From the NCBI GenBank assembly GCA_032433765.1, contig JAVIAB010000046.1:66100375-66164374 (forward strand): a stretch of 64,000 nt of DNA, read 5' to 3'. The notes beneath the pieces were generated by a model, which was given only the letters and a program-made list of their open reading frames with translations, was not told where the DNA came from and ran no database searches. Origin of the DNA: Megaustenia siamemsis. Taxonomy: Eukaryota > Mollusca > Gastropoda > Stylommatophora > Ariophantidae. The first letter of the stretch is position 1. The number at the start of each line of letters is the position of its first letter. This document shows, piece by piece, positions 46,691 to 56,745 of the stretch. Position numbers and translations under genes: made by a program.

Positions 46691-47957
46691 TTTTCTCTAA
46701 TCCTTTCCTCCTTTCCTCACTTCCTCTCGGTCTTTCTCTCCTATTCTCTTCCTTTTCTCTCCTCCTTTCTTCCTTTCCTCACTTCCTCTCTGTCTTTCTC
46801 TCCTCCTCTTTTCCTTTCCTCACTTCCTCTCTGTCTTTCTCTCCTCCTCTCTTTCTTTCTCTCTTCCTCTCATTCGTTTCTCCTCCTCTCTTTCTTTCTC
46901 TCCTCTTCTCTTCCTTTCCTCACCTCCTCTCTTTTTTATCTCATTCTCTCTTTCATTCCTCACCCCCTCTCTTCCTTTTATCGTCTCGTCTCTTCCTTTT
47001 CTCTCCTCCTCTCTTCCTTTTCTCTCCTCCTCTCTTCCTTTTCTCTCCTCCTCTCTTCCTTTTTTCTTCTCCCTTCCTTTTGTCTCCTCCTCTCTTCCTT
47101 TTCTCTCCTCCTCTCTTCCTTTTTTCTCCTCCCTTCCTTTTCTCTCTTCCTCTCTTCCTTTTCTCTCCTCCTCTATTCCTTTTCTCTCCTCCTCTCTTCC
47201 TCTCTTCCTTTTTTCTCCTCCCTTCCTTTTCTCTCCTCTCTTCTCTTCCTTCTCTCTCCTCCTCTCTTCATTTTCCCCTCATCTCTTCTCTTCCTTTTCT
47301 CTGCACATCTTTTCCTTTTCTCTCCTCTCCTCTCCCTCCTCTCTTTCTTTTCTTTCCTCCTCTCTTCCTTTTCTCTCCTCCTCTCTTCCCTCTCTCTCCC
47401 CCTCACTTTCTTTTCTCTCCTCCTCTCTTCCTTTTTTCTCCTCCCTTCCTTTTCTGTCTTCCTCTCTTCCTTTTCTCTCCTCCTCTCTTCCTTTTCTCTC
47501 CTCCTCTCTTCTTTTCTCTGCACATCTTTTCCTTTCTCTCCTCTCCTCTCCCCTCCTCTCTTTCTTTCTTTCCTCCTCTCTTCCTTTTCTCTCCTCCTCT
47601 CTTCCCTCTCTCTCCCCCTCACTTCCTTTTCTCTCCTCCTCTCTTCCTTTTTCTCCTCCCTTCCTTTTCTCTCTTCCTCTCTTCCTTTTCTCCTCCTCTC
47701 TTCCTTTTCTCTCCTCCTCTCTTCCTCTCTTCTTTTTTCTCCTCCCTTCCTTTTCTCTCCTCTCTTCTCTTCCTTCTCTCTCCTCCTCTCTTCATTTTCC
47801 CCATATCTCTTCTCTTCCTTTTCTCTTCACATCTTTTCCTTTTCTCTCCTCTCCTCTCCCCTCCTCTCTTTCTTTTCTTTCCTCCTCTCTTCCTTTTCTC
47901 TCCTCCTCTCTTCCCTCTCTCTCCCCCTCACTTTCTTTTCTCTCCTCCTCTCTTTCA
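46691..47957. repeat. Polypyrimidine minisatellite, 1.27 kb
   Basis: Almost pure C/T on the plus strand. The base unit is 21 bp, CTCTTCCTTTTCTCTCCTCC plus T, with longer composite blocks: the segment TTCATTTTCCCC…CTCTTCCTTTTCTCT…CACATCTTTTCC occurs near 47271 and 47792, about 520 bp apart. The left portion (46691-47000) is irregular. Purines are limited to scattered single sites. Long frames of Leu/Phe/Ser/Pro (plus) and Glu/Arg/Lys (minus) are compositional artefacts. Confidence 0.95.
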
Positions 47958-48014
47958 TTTTCTCAGCCTCATAACAGCAGCCAATGAACACATGCAATGT
48001 CCCAGTGCCGTCCA

Positions 48015-48164
48015 TCAGTTCTCTTGTTGACTCTCTGCTGTCACCCTCATCGTGTGTACCCCACCCCAGGATTCCTGGACTCCACAACCACCGGACATGA
48101 CACCCATCAGCTGGACCAGGAAGCCGACAAATATCAAAGTATCACGTGACATCCTCTGGAGCAT
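48015..48164 (-). CDS. Possible small secreted peptide or first exon
   Basis: A 49-codon minus-strand frame from ATG at 48164 to TGA at 48017-48015. It starts MLQRMSRDTLIFVGFLVQLM and continues GVMSGGCGVQESWGG: basic N-terminus, a hydrophobic stretch of about 13 residues and a small-residue region fitting signal-peptidase cleavage. Only one Cys and about 20 residues follow, so a complete secreted peptide would be very short. More likely, if real, it is a first exon; possible donors are GGG|GTACAC or GAGG|GTGACA, neither strong. A GC box lies about 200 bp upstream. It could also be chance. No family is recognised. Confidence 0.3.
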   Translation of the reverse strand: MLQRMSRDTLIFVGFLVQLMGVMSGGCGVQESWGGVHTMRVTAESQQEN

Positions 48165-48370
48165 GATGTTCTTATTGGAGCGGCGCCCCAGGTTTAGTCA
48201 CCCTCGGATGTCACGTGGACAAGAGTCAACTCAGATGTTTGGACTAGGGAACGCTAGCCCTCGCTACGTGAGCTCGCATGCGATCAGCCCGGCCAGCTCA
48301 CGAGAGGTCTGGCTGTAACACGATCCGTGGGATAAGAACAAAGTGTACAAGGAGCGTAATTCTCGTCGGC

Positions 48371-48378
48371 GGGGCGGG
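48371..48378. promoter_or_regulatory. GC box GGGGCGGG
   Basis: Sp1/KLF-type GC box inside CGGCGGGGCGGGCATGGCGG, the most GC-rich stretch of the window. It sits about 205 bp upstream of the minus-strand ATG at 48164, a plausible core-promoter distance. Confidence 0.35.
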
Positions 48379-48486
48379 CATGGCGGTAGGGTCGCCACTC
48401 CCTGGCTTCAAGTGTCCACTATTCTCAGCTGGAAGATGTGCCAGGAGGTCTCCCTCTCGATTTGAGTTTTTTTCTCCTCAAAACAA

Positions 48487-49084
48487 TCGATGACCTCATC
48501 TCTCCCATTTCCTGTCATCTCTCCCATTTCCTGTCATCTCTCCCATTTCCTGTCATCTCTCCCATTTCCTGTCATCTCTCCATTTCCTGTCATCTCTCCC
48601 ATTTCCTGTCATCTCTCCCATTTCCTGTCATCTCTCCCATTTCCTGTCATCTCTCCCATTTCCTGTCATCTCTCCCATTTCCTGTCATTTCTCCCATTTC
48701 CTATCATCTCTCCCATTTCCTGTCATCTCTCCCATTTCCTGTCATCTCTCCCATTTCCTATCATCTCTCCCATTTCCTGTCATCTCTCCCATTTCCTGTC
48801 ATCTCTCCCATTTCCTATCATCTCTCCCATTTCCTGTCATCTCTCCCATTTCCTGTCATCTCTCCAATTTCCTGTCATCTCTCCATTTCCTGTCATCTCT
48901 CCCATTTCCTATCATCTCTTCCATTTCCTATCATCTCTCCCATTTCCTGTCATCTCTCCCATTTCCTGCCATCTCTCCCATTTCCTGTCATCTCTCCCAT
49001 TTCCTGTCATCTCTCCCATTTCCTGTCATCTCTCCCATTTCCTGTCATCTCTCCCATTTCCTGTCATCTCTCCCATTTCCTGTT
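48487..49084. repeat. 17-bp minisatellite array, about 35 copies
   Basis: About 35 copies of TCTCCCATTTCCTGTCA (17 bp). Variants: CCTATCA, one TTCTCCC, and single C losses (CTCCATTTCC). C/T-rich. It ends at a short unique joint (49085-49135, GTTACCGGGGACCAGGCGG). Confidence 0.95.
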
Positions 49085-49135
49085 GTTACCGGGGACCAGG
49101 CGGAGGGTGTCATACTGACCTCTTTTCCCCTCCAT

Positions 49136-49440
49136 CACCTCCCAATTCCTGTCATCACCCTCCCTATCACCTCCCTGTCATCCCCTGTATCCTCCATCCC
49201 TGTCATCTCCCCCCAATGCCTGTCATCTACTTCCAATCCCTGTCATCACCTCCCAATCCCTGTCATCTCCTTCCAATCCCTGTCATCTCCGTCTAATCCC
49301 TGTCATCTCCTCCCAATCCCTGTCATCTCCTTCCAATCCTTGTCATCACCTCCCAATCCCTGTCATCAACTTCTAATCCCTGTCATCTCCTCCCAAACCC
49401 TGTCATCTCCTCCCAATAACTGTCCTCACTTTCCAATCCC
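49136..49440. repeat. 20-bp array A, about 15 copies
   Basis: About 15 copies of a 20-bp unit, CCTCCCAATCCCTGTCATCT, with CTTCC, CATCACC and GTCTAATC variants. It merges at the right end (about 49400-49450) into the next 20-bp family with intermediate units. Confidence 0.92.
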
Positions 49441-52400
49441 ATACATCTCCTCTCCATCCACTACATCTCCTATCAATCCACTATATCACCACTCAATCCG
49501 CTACATCTCTACTCAATCCGCTACATCTCCTCTCAATTCACTACATCTCTTCTTAATCCACTACATCTCCACTCAATCCACTACATCTCTTCTCAATCCA
49601 CTACATCTCTACTCAATCCGCTACATCTCATCTCAATCCACTACATCTCTACTCTATCCGCTACATCTCTACTCAATCCGTTACATCTCCTCTCAATCCA
49701 CTACATCTCTTCTTAATCCGTTACATCTCCTCTCAATCCACTACATCTCTTCTTAATCCGTTACATCTCCTCTCAATCCACTACATCTCTTCTTAATCCG
49801 TTACATCTCCTCTCAATCCACTACATCTCTTCTTAATCCGTTACATCTCCTCTCAATCCACTACATCTCTTCTTAATCCGCTACATCTCCTCTCAATCCA
49901 CTACATCTCTTCTTAATCCGTTACATCTCCTCTCAATCCACTACATCTCCTCTCAATCCACTACATCTCTACTCAATCCACTACATCTCTTCTCAATCCA
50001 CTACATCTCCTCTCAATGCACTACATCTCTTCTTAATCCGCTACATCTCCACTCAATCCGCTACATCTCTACTCAATCCACTACATCTCTTCTCAATCCA
50101 ATACATCTCCTCTCAATCCACTACATCTCCTCTCAATGCACTACATCTCCTCTCAATCCACTACATCTCGACTCATCCACTACATCTCTTCTCAATCCAC
50201 TACATCTCCTCTCAATCCACTACATCTCTTCTCAATCCACTACATCTCCTCTCAATCCACTACATCTCTTCTCAATCCACTACATCTCCTTCCAATCCCA
50301 TACGTCTCCTCTCAATCCACTACATCTCCACTCAATCCACTAAATCTCCTTCCAATCCCATACGTCTCCTCTCAATCCACTACATCTCTTCTCTAATCCA
50401 CTACATCTTCTTCCAATCCTCTACATCTCCACTCAATCCACTACATCTCCTCTCAATCCACTACATCTCCACTCAATCCACTACATCTCTTCTCAATCCA
50501 GTATTTCAAACCGCTTCATCTCTTCTCAATCCGCTTCATCTCTTCTCAATCCGCTACATCTCTTCTCAATCCACTACATCTCCTCTCAATCCACAACATC
50601 TCTTCTCAATCCAGTATTTCAAACCGCTTCATCTCTTCTCAATCCGCTTCATCTCTTCTCAATCCGCTACATCTCTTCTCAATCCGCTTCATCTCTTCTC
50701 AATCCACTACATCTCCTCTCAATCCACTACATCTCTTCTCAATCCAGTATTTCAAACCGCTTCATCTCTTCTCAATCCGCTTCATCTCTTCTCAATCCGC
50801 TTCATCTCTTCTCAATCCACTACATCTCCTCTCAATCCACTATATCTCTTCTCATCCAGTATTTCAAACCGCTTCATCTCTTCTCAATCCGCTTCATCTC
50901 TTCTCAATCCGCTACATCTCTTCTCAATCCGCTACATCTCCTCTCAGTCCGCTACATCTCCACTCAATCCACTACATCTCCTCTCAATTCGCTACATCTC
51001 TTCTCAATCCGCTACATCTCTACTTAATCCGCAATATCTCCACTCAATCCACTACATCTCCTCTCAATCCACTACATATCTTCTCAATCCACTACATCTC
51101 CTCTCAATCCACTACATCGCCTCTCAATCCACTACATCTCTTCTCAATCCAGTACATCTCCTTTCAAACCGCTACATCTCTTCTCAATTCACTACATCTC
51201 CTCTCAATCCGCTACATCTCCTCTCAATCCACTACATCTCCTCTAAATCCACTACATCTCCTCTCAATCCACTACATCTTCTCTCAATCCACTACATCTC
51301 CTCTCAATCCACTACATCTTCTCTCAATCCACTACATCTCCTCTCAATCCACTACATCTCCTCTAAATCCACTACATCTCCTCTCAATCCACTACATCTC
51401 CTCTCAATCCACTACATCTCCTCTCAATCCCTACATCTCCTCTCAATCCACTACATCTTCTCTCAATCCACTACATCTCCTCTCAATCCACTACATCTCC
51501 TCTCAATCCACTACATCTCCTCTCAATCCACTACATCTCCTCTCATTCCGCTACATCTTCTCTCAATCCACTACATCTTCTCTCAATCCACTACATCTCC
51601 TCTCAATCCGCTACATCTTCTCTCAATCCACTACATCTCCTCTCAATCCACTACATCTTCTCTCAATCCACTACATCTCCTCTCAATCCACTACATCTTC
51701 TCTCAATCCGCTACATCTCCCCTCAATCCGCAACATCTCCTCTCAATCCGCTACATCTTCTCTCATTCCGCTACATCTCCTCTCAATCCCCTACATCTTC
51801 TCTCATTCCGCAACATCTCCTCTCAATCCGCTACATCTCCCCTCAATCCGCAACATCTCCTCTCAATCCCCTACATCTTCTCTCATTCCGCTACATCTCT
51901 CCTCAATCCACTACATCTCCTCTCATTCCGCTACATCTCCTCTCATTCCGCTACATCTCCTCTCATTCCGCTACATCTCCTCTCAATCCACTACATCTCC
52001 TCTCATTCCACTACATCTCCTCTCAATCCACTACATCTCCTCTCATTCCGCTACATCTCCTCTCAATCCACTACACCGCCTCTCAATCCACTACATCTTC
52101 TCTCAATCCACTACATCTCCTCTCAATCCCCTACATCTTCTCTCATTCCGCAACATCTCCTCTCAATCCGCTACATCTCCCCTCAATTCGCTACATCTCC
52201 TCTCAATCCACCACATCTCCTCTCATTCCGCTACATCTCCTCTCAATTCGCTACATCTCCTCTCAATCCACTACATCTCCTCTCATTCCGCTACATCTCC
52301 TCTCATTCCGCTACATCTCCTCTCAATCCACTACATCTCCTCTCATTCCACTACATCTCCTCTCAATCCACTACATCTCCTCTCATTCCGCTACATCTCC

Positions 52401-52472
52401 TGTCAATTCGCTACATCTCCTCTCATTCCACTTCATCTCCTCTCATTCCACTTCATCTCCTCTCAATCCAGC
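49441..52472. repeat. 20-bp array B, about 151 copies
   Basis: About 151 copies of CTACATCTCCTCTCAATCCA (20 bp). Zones differ in variant mix: 49540-49960 alternates TTCTTAATCCGTTA and CTCTCAATCCACTA as 40-bp dimers; 50499-50920 has four blocks marked by CAGTATTTCAAACCGCTTC spaced about 112-134 bp; 51240-52470 mixes CTCATTCCG, TTCTCTC and CCGCAACATC. C/T-rich on the plus strand with adenines at fixed places. Confidence 0.96.
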
Positions 52473-52523
52473 ACATGGTATATCCCGTTACCGAGAAGAA
52501 AACACAGTGGAAACCAATAAAAG

Positions 52524-52612
52524 TTGATGTATTTGTGTAAGTTGATGTATTTTGTGTAAGTTGATGTATTTTGTGTAAGTTGATGTATTTTGTGTAAGTT
52601 GATGTATGATAT
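52524..52612. repeat. 19-bp tandem repeat, 4-5 copies
   Basis: Four to five copies of TTGATGTATTTTGTGTAAG (first copy one base shorter). The flanking sequence to 52653 is unique. Confidence 0.9.
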
Positions 52613-52643
52613 ACCATACAGCATTAGTTTCACATTTTACTTG

Positions 52644-52653
52644 ATCCTGCATC
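52644..52653 (+). repeat. Left target-site duplication of second LINE fragment
   Basis: ATCCTGCATC, repeated exactly at 53005-53014. Confidence 0.7.
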
Positions 52654-53004
52654 GAAAATTGAAGCCTTTGAAATGTGGATATATAGAAGAACTGGATGGA
52701 AAGAGAAGAAAACAAACGATGAAGTTTTAAAACAACTAAAAATGAAAAGAGAACTTCTAAGCACAATGCAATCAAGACAAATGAGATTTTGGGCCATGTA
52801 AAAGACACAACAGCCTACTAAAAGTAATCTTGGAGGGGAAAATACAAGGTAAAAGAGGCAGACTAAGAGTAGCATGGTCGAGTAACATCAAGACATGGAC
52901 AAGTCAGCCTATGACAACCTGCACCATAAATGACAGAGGGGAATAGCGCTCCATGGTAGCCAACCTTCGGTGCGGAGACGGCACTTTATATTTATGATGA
53001 TAAT
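52654..53004 (+). mobile_element. LINE 3'-end fragment, RTE-like, degenerate
   Basis: 351 bp with coding remains of a LINE C-terminus: FEMWIYRRTGWKEKKTNDEV, LKQLKMKRELLSTMQSRQM and then, in shifted frame, GHVKRHNSLLKVILEG. These match in arrangement the RRMLRIPW…MKRELL…FFGH blocks of the LINE at 37929-39076, but the sequences differ clearly, so it is another subfamily. It is severely 5'-truncated and frameshifted. The 3' end is TTTATGATGATAAT, a short GAT-like tail. Exact 10-bp duplications flank it. Confidence 0.8.
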
Positions 53005-53014
53005 ATCCTGCATC
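53005..53014 (+). repeat. Right target-site duplication of second LINE fragment
   Basis: ATCCTGCATC, identical to 52644-52653. The next bases (ATTAGTTTTAC) begin the 27-bp array. Confidence 0.7.
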
Positions 53015-53826
53015 ATTAGTTTTACTTTTGGTATATCCTAAATCAGTTTTACTTTTGGTATATCCTAAATTAGTTTTACTGTTGGTATATCCTAAATTAG
53101 TTTTACTTTTGGTATATCCTAAATCAGTTTTACTTTTGGTATATCCTAAATTAGTTTTACTGTTGGTATATCCTAAATTAGTTTTACTTTTGGTATATCC
53201 TAAATTAGTTTTACTGTTGGTATATCCTAAATTAGTTTTACTTTTGGTATATCCTAAATTAGTTTTACTGTTGGTATATCCTAAATTAGTTTTACTGTTG
53301 GTATATCCTAAATTAGTTTTACTTTTGGTATATCCTAAATTAGTTTTACTGTTGGTATATCCTAAATTAGTTTTACTTTTGGTATATCCTAAATCAGTTT
53401 TACTGTTGGTATATCCTAAATTAGTTTTACTTTTGGTATATCCTAAATTAGTTTTACTTTTGGTATATCCTAAATCAGTTTTACTGTTGGTATATCCTAA
53501 ATTAGTTTTACTTTTGGTATATCCTAAATTAGTTTTACTGTTGGTATATCCTAAATCAGTTTTACTGTTGGTATATCCTAAATTAGTTTTACTTTTGGTA
53601 TATCCTAAATCAGTTTTACTGTTGGTATATCCTAAATTAGTTTTACTTTTGGTATATCATAAATTAGTTTTACTTTTGGTATATCCTAAATTAGTTTTAC
53701 TTTTGGTATATCCTAAATTAGTTTTACTTTTGGTATATCCTAAATTAGTTTTACTTTTGGTATATCCTAAATTAGTTTTACTTTTGGTATGTTCTAAATT
53801 AGTTTTACTTTTGGTATATCCTTCCT
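53015..53826. repeat. 27-bp minisatellite array, about 30 copies
   Basis: About 30 very regular copies of a 27-bp unit, TTAGTTTTACTTTTGGTATA plus TCCTAAA. Two positions vary: ACTTTTGG/ACTGTTGG and AAATTAG/AAATCAG. Almost no indels, so the plus frame stays open for 280 codons with a 9-residue Leu/Val-rich period and extends slightly beyond the array. The regularity suggests recent expansion; I regard the frame as fortuitous. Confidence 0.96.
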
Positions 53827-54175
53827 CTTTCAGAAAGGCCAGCCTTCTATTTTTGACTGCTGCAACGTAATCATAGCCTAATAGTTGTGTGACAGTCCCA
53901 AACTGCAGGCTTGAGTGAGCAAGAAACCCACAATAATCGTCCCATTTCCTGAAGTTGAACCAGAAAATCAAAGCCAGAGAAGCACTGAAGGCAGAGCTAA
54001 AGAACAAAGAAAGACTAGGGAAGGCAGAGCTAAAGAACAAAGAAAGACTAGGGAACGTTGCACACACCGATGGAGCCGTGGGTCTACGATAGTAGGTCGT
54101 CGAGTCAGATCAAAGATAAACAAGAAATGTCACGTGGGCAGGTAGTTAACAATAATAATCTATTTGCTGCAGATT
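53827..54175. other. Unique island with possible exon on either strand
   Basis: On the minus strand an acceptor-like GGTTCAACTTCAG (about 53953) precedes a frame KWDDYCGFLAHSSLQFGTVT followed by QLLGYDYVAAVKNRRLAFL, which resembles real protein and enters the 27-bp array without a clear donor. On the plus strand CTTCCTCTTTCAG at about 53833 is a strong acceptor, but the plus frames are short. A 33-bp unit (AAGGCAGAGCTAAAGAACAA…) is present twice, at 53988-54020 and 54021-54053. A CACGTG is at about 54131. Confidence 0.35.
53988..54053. repeat. 33-bp direct duplication, 2 copies
   Basis: Exact tandem duplication of 33 bp starting AAGGCAGAGCTAAAGAACAA, in a unique region: the smallest stage of a tandem array in this window. 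Confidence 0.9.
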
Positions 54176-54676
54176 GCTGGTTCCCAAACTGGGTGATGAC
54201 AACCCCTGTGGAGCTAGTGACAGACCGCTAATTGTCAGGTGGGAGGATATCGTTCATCATTGACGAGGTGAGAGCGGGGTGTGGTCACACGATGATTGCG
54301 TCAGCAGAGTGGTCCAAGTTGTTGTCGCCGGCCTACATTGAGCAATGCACGTCAGTCTGGTGTTTCCCACTTCAATATTTGCCAGAGTTTCACCTCCTCA
54401 ACGAGAAGCCGTCATTTTCTCAACGACCACGGGCACTCCGTGCAGCGGGGGTGATAATAGTTGTAGTTACTGTCTAGAAGGTGGGGGGTTAGTACTGTCT
54501 GTTATAATATCAGAGTTGTGAAATGATGATTTTATGCAATCATATACCAATGGATGATTTTGAGAGAAAAAAATGGTGTCAAGGATGACTTTATGAAGCC
54601 AAATAGTTGTCTGCTTGGTGGTACCACATACGTAATAAACATGATGGGTCTGTTCTTTTATGTGTGGGCCGAGCGG
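54176..54676. other. Unique spacer, possible decayed hAT-like end
   Basis: Begins GCTGGTTCCCAAACTGGGTG…ACCCCTGTGG, which recalls the terminal sequence of some hAT/Charlie-type DNA transposons; this is a weak resemblance from memory with no second end found. A plus frame without ATG (54232-54477) includes GGRISFIIDEVRAGCGHTM but has no splice or homology support. Confidence 0.3.
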
Positions 54677-56545
54677 ATGATTTTATGGAGCTTAGTGGGT
54701 TGTGAGGATGATTTATGGAGCTTAGTGGGTTGTGAGGATGATTTATGGAGCTTAGTGGGTTGTGAGGATGATTTATGGAGCTTAGTGGGTTGTGAGGATG
54801 AGTTATAGATCTTAATTGGTTGTGCGGATGGTTTACGGAGCTTAATGGGGTGTGAGGATGATATATGGAGCTTAGTGGGTTGTGAGGATGATTTATGGAG
54901 CTTAGTTGGTTGTGAGGATGATTTATAGATCTTAATTGGTTGTGAGGATGGTTTATGGAGCTTAGTGGTCTGTGCGTATGGTTTACGGAGCAAAATGGGT
55001 TGTGAGGATAGCTTACGGAGCTTAGTGGGTTGTGAGGATAGTTTATGGAGACTTGTGGGTTGTGAGGATGGTTCACGAAACTAAGTAGGTTGAGAGTATG
55101 GTTTACGGAGCTAAGTGGGTTGTGAGGATGACTTATGGAGCATAATTGGTTGAGAGTATGGTTTACGGAGCTAAGTGGGTTGTGAGGATGACTTATGGAG
55201 CATAATTGGTTGTAATGATGGTTTACGGAGTTTCGTGGATTGGTGAGAATGATTTACTGAGCTTTGTTGGATGTGAGGATGGTTTACGGAGCTTAGTGGG
55301 TTGTAAGGATGATTTATGGAGTTATGTGGGTTATGAGGATGATTTATGGAGCTAAGTGGGTTGTGAGGATGATTTATGGAGCTTAGTTTGTTGTGAGGAT
55401 GGTATACGGAGCTAAGTAGGTTGAGAGAATGGTTTACGGAGCTAAGAGGGTTGGTGAGGATGATTTATAGAGCTTAATTGGTTGTGAGTATGGTTTACGG
55501 AGCTTAGTGGGTTGTAAGGATGATTTAGGGAGCTATGTGGGTTGTGAGGATGATTTATGGTGATCTGTGGGCTGGTGAGGATAATTTTTGGAGATTAATT
55601 GGTTGTGAGGATGGTTTACGCAGCTTAGTGGGTTGTAAGGATGATTTATGGAGCTATGTGGGTTGTGAGGATGATTTATGGAGATCAGTGGGCTGTGAGG
55701 ATAATTTATGGAGCTATGTGGGTTGTGAGGATGGTTTACGGAGCTTAGTGGGTTGTAAGGATGATTTATGGAGCTATGTGGGTTGTGAGGATGATTTATG
55801 GAGATCAGTGGGCTGTGAGGATGATTTATGGAGCTTAATTGCTTGTGAGGATGGTTTACTGTGCTTTGTGAGTTGTGAGGATGGTTTACGGAACTAAGTG
55901 GGTTGTAAGGATGATTTATGGAGCTATGTGGGTTGTGAGGATGATTTATGGAGATCAGTGTGCTGGTGAAGATTATTTATTGAGCTTAGTGGGTTGTGAG
56001 GATGATTTATGGAGCTTAGTGTGTTGGCGAGGATGATTTATTGAGCTTAGTAGATTGTTGGGGATAATTTACGGAGCTTAGTGGTTGTGAGGATGATTTA
56101 CGGAGCAAAATGGGTTGTGAGGATGATTTCCGGAGCTTAGCGGGTTGTGAGGATGATTTACGGAACTTAGTGGGTTAGTGAGGATGATTTACGGAGCTTA
56201 GTGGGTTGTGAGGATGATTTACGGAGCTTAGTGGGTTGTGAGGATGATTTACGTATCTTAGTGGGTTTTGAGGATGATTTACGTATCTTAGTGGGTTGTG
56301 AGGATGATTTATGGAGCTTAGTGGGTTGGTGAGGATGATTTACGGAGTTAAGTGGGTTAGTGAGGATGATTTACGCAGCTTAGTGGGTTGTGAGGATGAT
56401 TTACGCAGCTTAGTGGGTTGTGAGGATGATTTACGGAGCTTTGTTGGTTGGTGAAAATGATTTACGGAGCTTTCTTTGTTGGTGAGGATGATTTACGGAG
56501 CTTAGTGGATTGGTGATGATGATTTATGGAGCTTAGTGGCGAGCG
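54677..56545. repeat. 30-bp minisatellite array, about 62 copies
   Basis: About 62 copies of a 30-bp unit, GATGATTTATGGAGCTTAGT plus GGGTTGTGAG. The first four copies are identical; later copies vary (TTTACGG, CTAAGTGGG, CTATGTGGG, GATCAGTGGGCTG). The block TTGTAAGGATGATTTATGG…GATCAGTGGGCTG recurs near 55632, 55752 and 55902, roughly 120-150 bp apart. The left edge is the sharp, homogeneous one. Confidence 0.95.
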
Positions 56546-56569
56546 TAAGTATGAGTTTGCAAAGGTAAA

Positions 56570-56735
56570 TGAATGATGTCTTTATGGAGCTAAAATTATA
56601 GAGCAGATGTGTTTATAGAGCTAAATGGGTGGGGTAGATGTGTTTATGGAAATAAATGGGTGGGGTAGATGTGTTTATAGAGCTAAATGGGTGGGGTAGA
56701 TGTGTTTATGGAACTAAAATGATAATTGGGGTAGT
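56570..56735. repeat. 31-bp tandem repeat, about 4-5 copies
   Basis: Four to five copies of a 31-bp unit, GTGTTTATGGAGCTAAATGG plus GTGGGGTAGAT. It shares TTTATGGAGCT with the preceding 30-bp family, suggesting it is a diverged edge of that array. Confidence 0.85.
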
Positions 56736-56745
56736 TTTGGAACTT

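Larger units (their letters stand above)
47958..48486. other. Unique GC-rich island, possible gene 5' end
   Basis: About 530 bp of non-repeat sequence, richer in CpG than its surroundings. It holds a GC box (48371-48378), E-boxes TCACGTGA (48142-48149) and TCACGTGG (48211-48218), and a short minus-strand frame beginning with a signal-peptide-like sequence. On the plus strand, the polypyrimidine array ends in ATTTTCTCAG at about 47967, a strong acceptor-like sequence, but the following plus frame stops after about 20 codons. Confidence 0.5.

Noticed and set aside
47080..48030. 316-codon Phe/Leu/Ser/Pro frame and the opposite-strand Glu/Arg/Lys frames
   Set aside because: Compositional artefact of a polypyrimidine array; no initiation context or conserved domain.
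53028..53870. 280-codon Leu/Val-rich frame that looks like a membrane protein
   Set aside because: It is the translation of the 27-bp array; its hydrophobicity follows from T-rich sequence, and the frame ends soon after the array.
54176..54225. hAT DNA transposon terminal inverted repeat
   Set aside because: Only a partial resemblance to remembered hAT ends; no partner inverted repeat or 8-bp duplication found, so it is noted only in the spacer description.
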